This document shows positions 41,880 to 53,572 of a stretch of DNA of 64,000 nucleotides, piece by piece. Numbering within the stretch: the first letter of the stretch is position 1; every line of letters starts with the position of its first letter. Made by a program: the position numbers and the translations under genes. Origin of the DNA: Adiantum capillus-veneris (taxonomy: Eukaryota > Streptophyta > Polypodiopsida > Polypodiales > Pteridaceae); assembly GCA_014529385.2 (NCBI GenBank), contig CM043952.1, positions 153,886,057 to 153,950,056 on the forward strand, written 5' to 3'. Under the pieces are notes generated by a model, which worked only from the letters and a program-made list of their open reading frames with translations, was not told the DNA's origin and did not search any database.

Positions 41880-43620
41880 GTAGCTACCTTTGCTCATCAA
41901 CAAAAGTTCATCAACTTCTGCAAAAGGTCATCAACTTCACCTTGTTAGCTACCTTTGCTAATATGTCTCCAGGATTATCGCTTGTGTGCACCTTCTTAGG
42001 GTTTAGTTATACCTCTTCCAAAAGAGTACGTATGAAGTGATATCTCACCTCTATATGCTTCATTTTTCAGTGAAAGGCTGAATTCTTTCCTTTTTGGATT
42101 CATGTTGCATGGGTTCTTTGTATGACTCTAGCTCTCCAAAATTTGAGACCAAGAGATGATTGAAGGAAGGATTGAACTTATGTAGAGGTCTACTTACTCT
42201 TGTAGATCTTTGGGGCATCGGTTGAGGTTCCTCATTTGGTTGACACTGTTGCAAGTTATCACCACTCACACTCCTTGAGTCTTCATTGTCCTCAAGGTCC
42301 ATGCACTCATAACCTATACCTTTTGTTTATTTTCTTTCCAGCAAGTAATCTTTGTACATATTTTGTTCATTGAAAATAACTCCTAAAGACTTTACCATCT
42401 TTAGGGTCCCATAGCTGATACCCAAAGTCCACTTCTCCATAGACAATGAACAAACACTTCTTGGACTTTGCATCTGGCTTTGACCTTAGACTTTCTATCT
42501 ATGTGCATAATCCAAACGCTTTCAAAAATGCATAATTCATCGGTTAACATGTCCACACCTATTCTAGAGATCGTCCATCCAGTGTCGTTGAGGGTTAATC
42601 AAGTACATAGATGTACTTACTCCTTCCACGCAAAAGCTCAAGCAACATGCCCGCATGTAGTCGCATGCTTCATGATTGCTCCATGATTGTCTTGTTTATC
42701 CTTTTCAAAACTCCATTTTGTTGAGGTGTCCTTGGGGTTTTCCTTTGCCATTGAATGCCATTGCTAGCACAAAGCTTCAATATTTTCCTTCATTGTTGGA
42801 TTTGAGGCATTTATGCTTGGTACCTACTTCATTTTCCACAAAGGCTTTCCACCTTTGAAAGATGGAAAACACATTGAATTTATTTTTCATTTCATAAACC
42901 CATGTTTTCCTAGTTGCATCTCTATGAATGTTACATAGTACAACAAGCCACCAAGGGATGGTGTACTCATAGGACCCTATACATAAAAATGAACCAATCC
43001 ACGTCTTTTATTTTTTCTTTCATTTCCTACTTTAAGGAATTTAACCCTCTTTTGTTTACCATAAACACAATCCTCATAGAATACCGGGTCTACTTCTTTC
43101 AAGCCTTGTAGAAGATTCTTCAATTGAAGGATTTGCATTCCTTTGGCACTCATATGCCCAAGCCAATAGTGCCATACCACACTATCAACTTCTTTAGATG
43201 CTCCACAAATTGAATATTAGACGTTGACCATACATAAGTAGAGTGTACCTGCCTTTTCTCCTTTTGCTACCACAAAATATCATTTTGAGATGCTCCAACG
43301 TTTGTTTTTTAATACAATGGTGTGGCCTTCACCATCCAATTGACCCATAGAGATCAAGTTTTTGCAAAGATAGTGAACATGCCTAACATCGTTAAGTTCC
43401 CATGTCTTTCCATTTGTAGTTTTGATAAAAATTGTACCTTTTTTGACAATTTAACAAGCTTCATTCTCTCCTAAGTATACATACTTAAAACTACCTTTGG
43501 CATAATCTTGGAGATACTGCTTGTGGGGTGTTGCATGGAGTAAAGCTCTAGATTCTAGTATCCAAGAATTAGACACATTGTCCAATCAAAGAATTAGAGC
43601 AGTTGTGGGATTGGCGTCTA
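41880..43620 (-). pseudogene. Ty1/copia pol remnant, RT deleted
   Basis: Minus-strand order: protease relic near 43570 (SWILESRALLHATPHKQY, where DSGA has become ESRA); GAG-pre-integrase WHYWLGHMSAKGMQILQL and CVYGKQKRVKF at 42977-43180; integrase pieces, with the catalytic-Glu region relic PQQNGVLKRINKTIMEQS near 42720 (Glu now Lys); the integrase tail YGEVDFGYQLWDPKDGKVF near 42400; the RT lead-in TRVSRPLHKFNPSFNH at 42060-42302; then directly RNase H text KHIEVRYHFIRTLLEEV and KVHTSDNPGDILAK at 41930-42070. The whole RT is missing between the last two, an internal deletion near 42060. Stops throughout. Confidence 0.85.
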
Positions 43621-43739
43621 ACCTCACTCCTATCTTATTGCAGACATAGCGAGAACCACGAATATAATTGTCAATCCATGGGACGAAGCTGACTTGACTA
43701 CTGCATAGAGGCTACAAGAGGTTGTCAATCTCTTGCATT

Positions 43740-44190
43740 AAGTAAACTTTGGACTCTCAAAGGGGCCCTATAAGGAGGTTTGAATTTTCCTCTCTTTTCC
43801 AAAGTGGGCAACCCAATGAAGCACATCAACGATTTGTCAAAACCCTATATACCAACATATCATTGGAAAGATCTTAGAAAGTAGGTTCTAAATCCCCAAA
43901 CTCCGACAAATTTGGAGTTGATTTGTAGAAGTTATGGCCTCCCCACTGAAGCTGAAATGTGGATAGAGATTCCATTTATAAGATGGAGTTGTCACTATAG
44001 AATCTTCTAGAATATAAGGAATCTGATGGCATGCTATATTTCAATGGATAGATCTTGATGAGTACATTGTAAATCCAAAAGGTCTGACAAGTTTTTATTT
44101 CATTTGTAAAAATTTTACCATGCACCCATTTTGAACAAGAGAGAGAAAAAAAAGTCCTTATAGGGCCCCTTTGAGAGTCCAAAGTTTTTC
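43740..44190. mobile_element. MITE-like inverted-repeat element
   Basis: Terminal inverted repeats of about 30 bp, 43744-43775 and 44155-44188, sharing AAACTTTGGACTCTCAAAGG then GGCCCTATAAGGA. A 3-bp TAA lies on both sides, a possible target duplication of the PIF/Harbinger kind. No transposase. The interior contains two related direct blocks (about 43860-43945 and 44035-44115: AAAGATCTTAG...GTAAATCC.AAA...GACAA.TTT). It lies beside the copia remnant. Confidence 0.6.
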
Positions 44191-44975
44191 TAATGGAAAA
44201 CAACAAAGAACTCACATTTAACTCAGGCTACACTCAAATGATTGAAATCACCAAAAGCTAATTGCTATCGGCAAACAAATCACATCCGTTACAACATCAA
44301 ACAACATCCAAACGTTATGAAACTTTTAGGACATGTTTATAAGACCTAAGCACACATGCTTATGGTCTCAAATCTCACTTTAGGTCAAGTGCAAAAATCA
44401 CGATTATTAACAGCAGTGAGTTTTTGACCTAGTCGTTTTTGACCCAGAATGCATCTAAATGCTTAGCAATGATGCCCCAATACCCCACCTATACTTAGTT
44501 TTTGATTTTAAAGCTTAAATTCCTACTTATGATGAAATTAGGCCGCGGGTCGACGACACCAAAAGCTACGAAATATCGTGAAATGCTTACGTCAATGCGT
44601 AGAGCTCTTACCTGCAGTTACAACGCAACAGATGCAACCTGGAATGTGACAATTGGGGAGCGAGTAGGAAGCGCGAGAAGGAGAGAAGTGAGCATCGTTA
44701 GCTCACACTGTGTTTCTATTATCCAAAACTTATAAAAAACTTACAAAAATTGGCTTTTATACCTTAGCCAAGGTATTTGGTGGTCAAAACTAATAATCTG
44801 GGATCTCTAACTAAAGACAGGTTGATACAATCTGGAAGCTTGTAGCCCCGGCTCATCAATTACAATCTTTATCCGAAAAGTAGGAGTTACAATATTCCTG
44901 ATTCATCAAAATAATAAATATTTTTAGAATGAAAGCTCCGAAAAATGGTATCCGAGTTAGCTTGCTGCTAACATT
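44191..44975. other. LTR or leader sequence of the 45-49 kb element
   Basis: No gene. On the minus strand an LTR could start TGTTAGCAGCAAGC at 44975, right after a purine tract. A relic palindrome (44393-44409, AATCACGATTATT) with flank ACAGCAGTGAG resembles the site and flank at 48867, so leader-derived sequence is also present. Confidence 0.4.
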
Positions 44976-44990
44976 CCCCCCCTCCTCGCA
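44976..44990 (-). other. Polypurine tract
   Basis: GCGAGGAGGGGGGGAA on the minus strand, after the end of the coiled-coil ORF and directly before a TGTTAGC LTR-type start. Confidence 0.65.
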
Positions 44991-45004
44991 TGTGTCGTCC
45001 CTTG

Positions 45005-48000
45005 ACACAGCTTTATGGGTTGAAGTAATCTTTGGGAGGGCTGGTGAGGCATTCTTTAAGCGCGTGGAGTGCTTTCTCATATCTTAGTCTTCTCTCTTTG
45101 TCATGTACCTGCAAGAACTGCATGGTGACTCTGTTTTTAAGCTCAATGGCTGAATAGCCAACAAATATGGAGGTGAGGTTACTTATCACTGGACCAAATA
45201 TCTTTGTTTTCCAAGTGAAGAAACCTGTATAAAATGCTTCCTCAAACCAACATATTGCTTGAAGGCAAAAACATGCATCGGGCATAGAAGCCGTAAAGAA
45301 CTTCTTCGGAAGGCTGGCCACTTAAGTCGTAGTAGAGGCCCTTATTGCCTTCGAGGAATGACATCCATGGTGCCCCTGCTTGCTCTGGCTCATGAAAGGC
45401 TTCAATACATGTGAGCAGCATTTGACAGATCTTGTATAGCATAGCACATGAGAGGTCATGAAGGCTCTTGAAGAATGTCATGGCGCCCGTTAGGGTTTTC
45501 ACCATGTATTCCTTTGTCACCGATCCCTGCTTTGGAGTTGGCAATCGTGGGTAGTTCATCCATGTAGGCCGGTTCTTAGTCAGTGCTTCATGTGCTTGCC
45601 GTGTCCTTACCCGTGGTACATGACAAAAGGTTGGGTCTTTCTGAAGGGTTGCGGGTGCTCTTGTGAACAGAATGAGATATCTTGGATTCTTGTTCAACCA
45701 GCTCTTTCTCCACTTGGGGTGGACATCCTCTGTGCCTTCTGCCTGCATATCTTTGTATAATCTTTCTTTGACCTGTAAAAGCTCTACCTTGATCAAAGGA
45801 TATGGCAATGATTGTTGATGCCATCATGCATTGATTTGGTTGGGAGTGAGTTGAGTGACATTAACTGAATGGAGAACTCTCAACTCCCAATCCATTGATG
45901 CTTTCCATTCAGCATATGTCTCCTGGGCAACCTTCTCCTTGAGTGCTTCTTCCTCAGCTTTAGATAGCTGGACCATGGGCACTTGCTCAGCATCTGTGAG
46001 TGGTACCTGAAAGTCTTCTTCTCCTCCTAGCCCTTATGTCGGCTACGTTTCCATTCAGTAAAAGAGACTGAGGGAATTTCAATACTTGGTTTCTCAGAGG
46101 TACCAGATTCTTCTTGTGTCTCTGGTTGTCCCTCTCGCAGTAGATGATTGACTCTCTTTAGCTCTGCTATCTCCTTGAGTAGTTTCTCTTCTTGTTGTAC
46201 CCCCATCAATGCAAGGTCTCTTCTTTGGGATTTCTCTAGCTTTAGCTCTAGCTCTAGATCCTTATTCTTCTTTTCTAATGCCTTATATACTTCATCTGTT
46301 CCTTTGATCGAGGCAACTGCGGGATTTTCCCTTATCTCTCGCAAAAATGTTGCTTGATCATTGATCCTTTGCTCTGAGTATTGCAGAGATGTGTTTGCTA
46401 CGTCAAGCTGCACTTGGATCTTCTGTACTGATAGAGTTGTGGTTAGGAGTCCATTGGTTACCTCTGTCAGTTGTTGGTCATTGGTCTTGCATGCATCTGA
46501 GAACTTTGTTAAAAGTTCTCCCAGCTCCTCCATTTCCTTTTGTTGATTCTCCTTGGCTACCTGGTGTTGTTCGGCTTCAGCTTTCAACTCTTGGACTTGT
46601 CTTTTCATATCTACAATGACATTCATCCTGTCCTCTAGCTCTCCTTGTAGAGCATCAATGACTATCTCCAACTCCCTTGCCTTAGCACTGCGGCTAAGTG
46701 CTACTTCTCACATTTTTTCTGTCATCACCTGCATCTGCTTGGCATATTCATTTACTTGTATGATGACTGCATCATTTTCCTACCAATCTTCGGCTCTATA
46801 GGCTGTATAGATGTTTCAATCGTTTCAATTTGTGGCTCTTTAGGTGGTTCTGTGGCTTCTTGTGGTTGTGTCGGGGTTTCTACCTCTCCTTGAGGCTGTG
46901 CGGTTGCCTTGATTGCCTTTAATTCTCGAGGCTTCATCTGTGCCTCTTTTGTTTCTTGTTGGGTGGTTGCAGAAGGGATGTCCTCTGTTTTTGTTCCCTT
47001 GGGTTGCTCAAAACTTGCTGATTCCTGTGGTTCAGGCTCAGTTTCTTTGGCTTCCTCGCCCTCAGTGGGTCTAACTATTGGTGAAGGTGGAGGGCTTCGC
47101 ATCGGGTGGTCTGCCTATTCTATAGCAAGTGAGGTAGGCTTCAGAGACATTTCCTCTTGATAGTGTTGTGTCTCGCTTTGTGCAGTAGCCTCTGCTTGTG
47201 TTTGTTTCTCTGCTGCTTCTTCTCTTGATCTCCTCTCAGCTTCTTGAGCTTCTTTTAACTTGAGGACTTCTGCAACTGCATACATCCGTTCAAGAAAGTA
47301 TGTGGGGTCCTCTGCTTCTTTCCTTGCAGGGTTCTTAGTTCTAGGACCCCTTATCTCTTTTGGTACCCACCTTTCCAGGTCCTCACCTGTAGCTTGGCGG
47401 CTTCTTTCGTAAGTTTGTTTTTCTCTTTCAAACCTCGTCTTTTTCTGTTGAGGTTCCTCTTGGTGTGCAACCACTACTTTCTTCTTCATCTTTTCTATTT
47501 CTGCCCTCTTCTCTTCATTGTCTGAGCTCTTGTCCTATGAGCTTCATGAGAGCTTTTTGTTGATTCTTCATCTGACTTGTAAACTCTCTTTGACGACTGT
47601 GTTGCAGCAGCAGTCTCCTTGGTGAAGGTGCCTACTATCTTTCTGTCTTGGGCCCTCATTGGCATCCCTTCAGTTGGCAACTTCAGGGCCTCGGCCACAA
47701 TGTCCTTTGTGATTACCACTTCAACTTTCTACCCTTGTTGGTCAGTAATTTGGGCTGATCCATCCTCTTTAATTGTAGAAAACAACTCAGAGGCTTTCTG
47801 GTAATCTACTCCACACGGTTCCTCGTCGTAGGATTCCCTGAGGACGAGCCTTCTATTGGCTTCTTTTGTGTCTGGCTTGGCAGCTACATCATAGATCTCT
47901 TTCGGGAGCATTTGTAGCTCTACTTGGTGTCCTTCTTCACTTTTGAATCTGCCTGTGAAAATGGTGGTGTTGTTTTCTTCAAGGTGTTCTCTTGACAAAT

Positions 48001-48112
48001 ATGTTGCTTTTGCCGTCTTCACTGAACTTGGGTCTACTAGCTGGTAGGGTGGCAGCTCTTGCAACTTCTCTTTTTGGGACACCCTCTTCTTGGCCTTCTC
48101 TGCAGCTTGCAT
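45005..48112 (-). pseudogene. Large broken coiled-coil ORF of a pol-less element
   Basis: About 1,000 residues of minus-strand protein in seven pieces with at least two in-frame stops and several frameshifts (48112-47495, 47489-46752, 46671-46027, 45808-45242, 45321-45013). The N-terminal part begins MQAAEKAKKRVSQKEKLQEL. The middle is Lys/Glu/Gln-rich with strong heptads (ELEDRMNVIVDMKRQVQELK; EKKNKDLELELKLEKSQRR) and a Thr/Pro/Glu spacer. The C-terminal part has Trp/Pro/Cys-rich text (RPTWMNYPRLPTPKQ; WMSFLEGNKGLYYDLSG). I recognise no enzyme domain: no protease, RT or integrase. A purine tract follows directly, so it would be the only protein of a non-autonomous LTR element. Function unknown; a Gag-like role is a guess. 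Confidence 0.6.
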
Positions 48113-48302
48113 TGCTCCTATTAAGTGAATACAGTGCCAAAGTTAGAAAAGTATGCAAAATCCACTATGAAATGCCCTTGAGCCTGAATTGCTGACAAAT
48201 TGAGTCCAATTTGCTTCAAATCAATTTTGGAACGTGCATAGATGCATAAAAACATGTAAAGATCAAAATCATAAAGTTCAAGCAAAAAATTGCAACAAAA
48301 GT

Positions 48303-48320
48303 AAATAATCGCGATTATTT
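48303..48320. repeat. Perfect 18-bp palindrome AAATAATCGCGATTATTT
   Basis: Fully self-complementary; shares ATCGCGAT with the A-leader palindrome. Confidence 0.9.
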
Positions 48321-48584
48321 CCAGTTGGGGATTTTTTCCAACTTTTTGTATTTTTGACATGATAGGCTTGAAATATATAGCAATTAGATACTCTGAGTGA
48401 AGTGTGGGCTCATTTGAGTGCACAGGGTAGAAATGATGTCAGATTTAGGCTTTCCATCTCTGAAACAGTAGATATAAAGGGTTTTTGAGATTTTGAGATC
48501 CAAAGCTCAAACTGGCTTGGGACATCATGTAGTTTGGTCCCATAAGGTCAAAGTTGCAATTTTCTCCCATCTTGGCAAAAAAGT

Positions 48585-48602
48585 AAATAATTGTGATTAT
48601 TA
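48585..48602. repeat. Palindrome variant AAATAATTGTGATTATTA
   Basis: Core TCGCGA has become TTGTGA (two CpG-to-TpG type changes). Confidence 0.85.
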
Positions 48603-48866
48603 ATTTTTTTATTAAAATGAACATTTTTTGGTGCAACTTGGTTCTAAGCTTGATGTAGACCCTGTGTATGAGATATGGTGTGCTTTGGATAAAAAATGTG
48701 ACTGATAACATAGAAATTGGTTTGGAAGACTTCTTTGCATTTTTTGACAATTTTCCAAGTTTTCCTTGAATATTTTGACTCATACTTGAAATGTGGCATG
48801 TAATATGTGTCTACAAATGATAGGTGAAGTGAAGGTACCATTTTCAAGCCAAAAAAGTATAAAAGT

Positions 48867-48884
48867 AAATAATCACGACTATTT
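48867..48884. repeat. Palindrome variant AAATAATCACGACTATTT
   Basis: Core TCACGA, one CpG-to-CpA type change plus one further difference. Followed by ACAGTAGTCAA, as at 44410. Confidence 0.85.
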
Positions 48885-49000
48885 ACAGTAGTCAATTTTT
48901 TTTGCTAAACTTGACAAATATTGACCTAAACCTATTCAATACACCTAAAACAAGTCCTAAATTGAATTTCATAAAGTTTTATCGTGTCGGCATCACTTCG

Positions 49001-50106
49001 TGCTTTGAAATCACCAATTTTTGTGACTAGATGGCATGTGGAGTTGGTTAGTCACTTTTGAAGCTATAGACTTGTCCGCTACATAGTCCTAAAGCTACTC
49101 ATCCAGCTTTGGCTCATTTGGAGTCATTTTGATTTCGTATGTCAAATTTGACGCTTTGTAGCCTTCCAGCTGTTTTCTGCTTTTTGACAGCTTGCCTTGA
49201 TTGTTTTTATGAAACCATCCATGTACATTGTGTATAGACCCGGTCTATAAGCTGTTTGTGGAGTCAAAAGTGTTCTATTATTAGGGGCATGCTACAGTTC
49301 AAGTCTCGTCCGATTTGGTTGAGCTCATAGGCCACTATGGTCAATTTTTGGTCGTAGGACTTCGTGCACTACTCGATTTCTAGGGTTTTTTCCATGGGCT
49401 TAGACTAGCTATTGGCCATATAGAGTTGATTATTGATAAGTATAGAACTTACCCCCTCAAGTCTCGTGTGAGACGGCGTTGTAAACAGGCGACTATGGAC
49501 TCCGAAAATTGCGTGCAAAGAAGGTCGAAAGTTCTCTCTCCAAGGGCGACTAGTGAAAATGAGGTGATTTTAGACTACCTTGGAGATCTATACTCGGACT
49601 TCCCAAACCATTTTTCTCCAAATTCTCCTGCTAGTCCTACTAGGCTGTGAAATATATGTTAGACTCAAAAATTTCCTCAATCGGATTCCTATAGCTTAGT
49701 CTGCAAGAATTTGCGAAAGTAGGCTTTGGTCGCCTAATTTAGGCTTCCCGCTTCCATCTGCCGATTTGAATGAAGTTTTTTGTGCCTCTTTGCCTTGTCC
49801 TTCTGATCATCAACGTATCTTCAGTTTTTCCATATGAGCTCCTTTGCTATTTATTATTAATTTTTGACCTGTTTATTGAAAAAATCAAAGAAAATAACAA
49901 AATGCACTAAAAAAGCAAAGTGAAAATCCAATAATTAAGAAAATCCATTGAAAAACATAGCTTTATTGTTTTTTGTTGGATTTCTCCATTTTTAAGTCCC
50001 AGTATCAAGAAAAATGGTAAAAAATAACAAAAAAAGATCAATTCTTCATTATTTTCTGATAGTATATACACTATTTACAGTCATCGGTGAGATGTTATCA
50101 GGTTAA
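49001..50106. other. Unassigned DNA
   Basis: No gene. I looked for the 5' LTR and PBS of the 45-49 kb element here and found neither. AT-rich end before the chromovirus LTR. Confidence 0.3.
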
Positions 50107-51591
50107 GGAGAGAGCAACAAAAAGCATAACACCTAGTTAGATAGCATCAACAATACTTTCAAAAGAGAGAGAAATTAAGCTATTGACAACAGTTGAGGAC
50201 CGGATTTGCGTGGAGCCGGTCCCCCCTCCAAAAGGCTTTGTATTATGGTTTCTCCCATCAAAAGAGAGACATTGTACAATACAATTCTTTGTGTTCCTTC
50301 AAGACTAGCTAGTGCAATGAAGATGAAAGCTTCATGCACTAAGCAAAACACTTAGTAAACACAACTTTAATTATCCCCGTTCTTAGACCCAAGACCTCAC
50401 ACACCTTCGAAGATGGTGAGAGCTAGCAGGGTATGAGAGTGGATTGAGAGGAAGAAGGAGTATCTTACGAGAAAGATGTACATCTGCTCACATAATCACT
50501 CATATTAGCATAGCTTTAGCTTAGTAATTAGCTTGGTAGAGGAGATGAGCATGCATTGAAGCTTGGCTCTTGGTTGGATTTGCATCCACAAGCCAAGAGT
50601 GTGTCGATGTAGGCTTCTATCTCACAAGTTTGGAGTAGGTGATGAGCTCTCCATTAAATCTTGGAAAGAGATAGTCTTCTCTTTCTTCACACATGAGATT
50701 GTGTGAGTGTGTGTGTGATAATGCCTTGCAAAAATCAGCCCCCTCTCTCTCTCTTGGGCGAGCCCTCTTGCTATTTTCTCTTGCAGGCTCCCCATTGGAC
50801 CTCCCTAAGTCAAGCCAATGGCTATTAAGCAGCATAGGTGATAGCCTTCTGACATGTGTCCCCCTTTCCCCTTTTGTGAGAGCTTTAGGTAATTTAATAA
50901 TTAAAATAAACTCTCATTGGACCCCTTTGCCTCCTGGCCAATAGGAATCAGGCAAGCCATTGGGCTCGTGAATGCTCATTGGACCCCTTGGGAGACTGTC
51001 CAATAGTCTTCTAGAGGACTTAATTCTCATTGGTTCTTTTATTAAGTGTTTTTAAATTAATTAAAATAGATTTACTCTAGCCTAATTCTCATTGGTCCAC
51101 CTCCAAGGCCATCCAATAAGAATTGGGTACACCTTGTGGGCATCTAGCCTAGGGAGTTGACATGTGTCCCTCATTCCCTTTGTGTAAAGGGGGCTTGTGT
51201 GTGTGTGTGTGGCTTTCTCTCTCATCCCCTACATGCTAGGCTCGCCCCCTCCTATGTAGGGATATGCAAAGACTTTTTTTTGTCACACACAAAGCATCCA
51301 ATTCCCTTAAGGTTGACCTTTGGACACAACCTTTGAGTTTTGGAACCTTAGCATTTTGGAAGTCTTAATGGGCTGAACCTTAGGGTCTTTTTAGCCCATT
51401 GTTGCACATGGCTCTTTTGCAGATGGACCCCCCTTTGGATCCCTATTTTCCCTCCTTTGGATCCCTATTGTGGCCGGTCTACTAGCTTAACCAATATTCT
51501 AGCTTTTTCTCCACTGGCACTTCCCCATATTAAATGATCAGTTTAACATGAGAAAATCATATAGGAGAATTAGATATTGATTATTATGACA
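50107..51591 (-). repeat. Chromovirus 3' LTR, end truncated
   Basis: On the minus strand starts TGTCATAATAATC at 51591 and matches 57407-58899. Its terminal 113 bp (57294-57406 in the other copy) are absent. It includes a GT tract near 51196-51211. Confidence 0.92.
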
Positions 51592-51605
51592 TTACCTCTC
51601 TCTTG
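51592..51605 (-). other. Chromovirus polypurine tract
   Basis: AAGAGAGAGGTAA on the minus strand directly before the LTR start. Confidence 0.8.
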
Positions 51606-51901
51606 AAATCATAGTCGTCCTCGACTATGGTGTAGAGAAGATAAAGCATATTCATGAGTCCTTTTCTAAGCGGGTAGAGGATCCCTATGTTACCCTACGA
51701 CATCAGTCCACAATGGATGACTAGTCCATTTGGTGCTTGAGAGCTTGAGGCTGCCGCAAGCATGTCTGCACATTTAGTCCTATCAATCTTCCATAGTAGA
51801 GTGACAAGCTCTACTTGGTGTTTGGGAGACGTCGTCTCCGCAAACTTGATCTAAGCATGCATACTACTTCATTTTTGTGCACAATAAAGAAAAAGAGAGT
51901 C

Positions 51902-52453
51902 TTATAAGACAAAAGAAACTTTGTTCGTTTTTAACATTTTGTACATTTTATACTCTTGGGAAGCATTGTAAGCATTGACAAGGTTTAGGTTATCCTTTAA
52001 TTGTATGCCTTGCATCCATCTAGCATCTTCAAAAGGATAATTCTTAAACTTAATAAGATATCCTCTGATAGTCTTACCGCCTCTTAGTACCTTGTCTTCA
52101 TGTCGGAGAATGGACTCGGGCTGCAGCACCTCCTCTTGGTACTCGATCTCCGGTGGGTCTTCAATAGTTGGTTCTTGAGGTGGGTCTCTTTTGTAAGGCT
52201 TTAATAGGCTCACATGGAAAGCATTGTGTATGAGCCAATGATTGGGCAACTTGAGTTGATAGGCCATCTCATTGATTGGCCTAAGAATCTGGAAGGGACC
52301 ATAGTACCTTTTTGCTAGTTTAGCATAGTACTTTTGGTGGCCAGTAGGATTTTTGCCCGTCGTGTGCCTTAATCTAGCCTTGGGAAACTTTAATAAGACC
52401 CAATCATTTTCTTTAAAGGATTGGCCTCTTCTGTGCTTGTCAACAACAGCCTT
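51902..52453 (-). pseudogene. Chromovirus integrase C-terminus with chromodomain
   Basis: After a single in-frame stop at 52454, the integrase tail goes on: KENDWVLLKFPKARLRHTTG, LAKRYYGPFQILRPINEMAY, HWLIHNAFHVSLLKPYKRDP. Then comes a chromodomain: EVLQPESILRHEDKVLRGGK, RGYLIKFKNYPFEDARWM, with the usual 'VKW..Y....ATWE' strand read as IKFKNYPFEDARWM. The chromodomain of such integrases guides insertion to chosen chromatin. Ends at 51902 about 300 bp before the purine tract. Confidence 0.85.
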
Positions 52454-53572
52454 TTACCTTTGCTGTGAGATAGAGATAGCATCCCTAATCTTTTGAAAAG
52501 ATTCTTGTAGGTCTCGGCTATACTCATCTGCAGCGAAGATCTTCCCATGTACCTTAAGTAGCAAGGGACTTTTTGATCTTCCCTCAATTACCTCGAAAGG
52601 TGCTTTTCCCGTGGAAGTATGTACGGTGTTATTGTAAGCATACTCCACTAAGGGTAAGTACTTCTCCCATTGGGATCTTTGATCTACTTCCGTTACATAG
52701 GCTTTTAGTAGATCGAGAATGGTTAGGTTAGCTATTTCACTTTTGCCATCCGTTTGTGGATGATAGGCCGAAGAGAAGTTTAGCCTTGTCCCTAAATTCT
52801 CAAAGAGACCCTTCCAAAAATTACTGGTCATTCTAGGATCTCTATCCGACACTATGGACATTGGCAAGTCATGGTACTTGAAAATTTGTGAAATGAAGAG
52901 GGTTGCCATTTGATGGGCTTTGATAGTCTTTTTGACAGGTATAAAATGAGCTTGTTTACTGAACTTGTCTACTATCGTCCATATTCCCGTATTCCCATGG
53001 ATAGACTTAGGCAATCCAAAAATAAAATCCATGGATATGCTCTCCCATGGTGAATTAGGAATTGGCAAGGGTTGAAGCAATCCAAGTTGCTTCCCTTTAT
53101 CAAATTTTGTCTTTTGGCAAACCACACATTTAGAAACATACTCATGTATGTTCACTTTCATGGTGGGCCAATAGAAATATGTTTCAATTCCCTTTAAGGT
53201 AGACTGAATCCCTCTATGCCCCGCATATGGTGGAGCATGAGATTCATACATTACTTTCTCACGTAGTGAGTTAGTAACGCATAGTCTATTGCCATAGAGA
53301 AGATAACCATCTTGTAAAGTAAATGGTTCTTCTTTCTTCCCTAATGCAAGGGCTGAAATCACATCTCTAAAATCGGGATCAATATCATACTCATCTATCA
53401 TTGAAGATAGATCATTGTGAGTTGCTATGGAAACCGCATTCACTCTCGGCCATCTTGAGAGTGCATCAGCTACTTGATTATGCTTGCCAGCAATGTGAGC
53501 AATATGAAAATGAAATTGCGGAAGGAAATTTGCCCACCTCATTTGTTTGTTGGAAAGCTTGGTCTGCGTCAT
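52454..53572 (-). pseudogene. Chromovirus RNase H end and integrase core
   Basis: Open frame of 372 residues. It starts in RNase H (QTKLSNKQMRWANFL, HIAHIAGKHNQVADALSR), then the H2C2 domain (HAPPYAGHRGIQSTLKGIET ... CVVCQKT), then the DDE core: SMDFIFGLP (Asp), IVSDRDPRMTSNFWKGLF (Asp), PQTDGKSEIAN (Glu). All zinc ligands and the triad are present. It is one base out of frame with the RT piece upstream and ends in a stop before the C-terminal domain. Confidence 0.92.

Larger units (their letters stand above)
48113..49000 (-). other. Leader with second palindrome family
   Basis: Noncoding, AT-rich, directly upstream of the coiled-coil ORF. Three palindromic sites start at 48303, 48585 and 48867, exactly 282 bp apart, all based on AAATAATCGCGATTATTT. 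Sequence between them shows only faint similarity. Confidence 0.7.

Noticed and set aside
49424-49440. Further 282-bp step of the 48-kb palindrome
   Set aside because: TTGATTATTGATAAGTA is near the expected spot but lacks the core; AT-rich chance similarity is likely.
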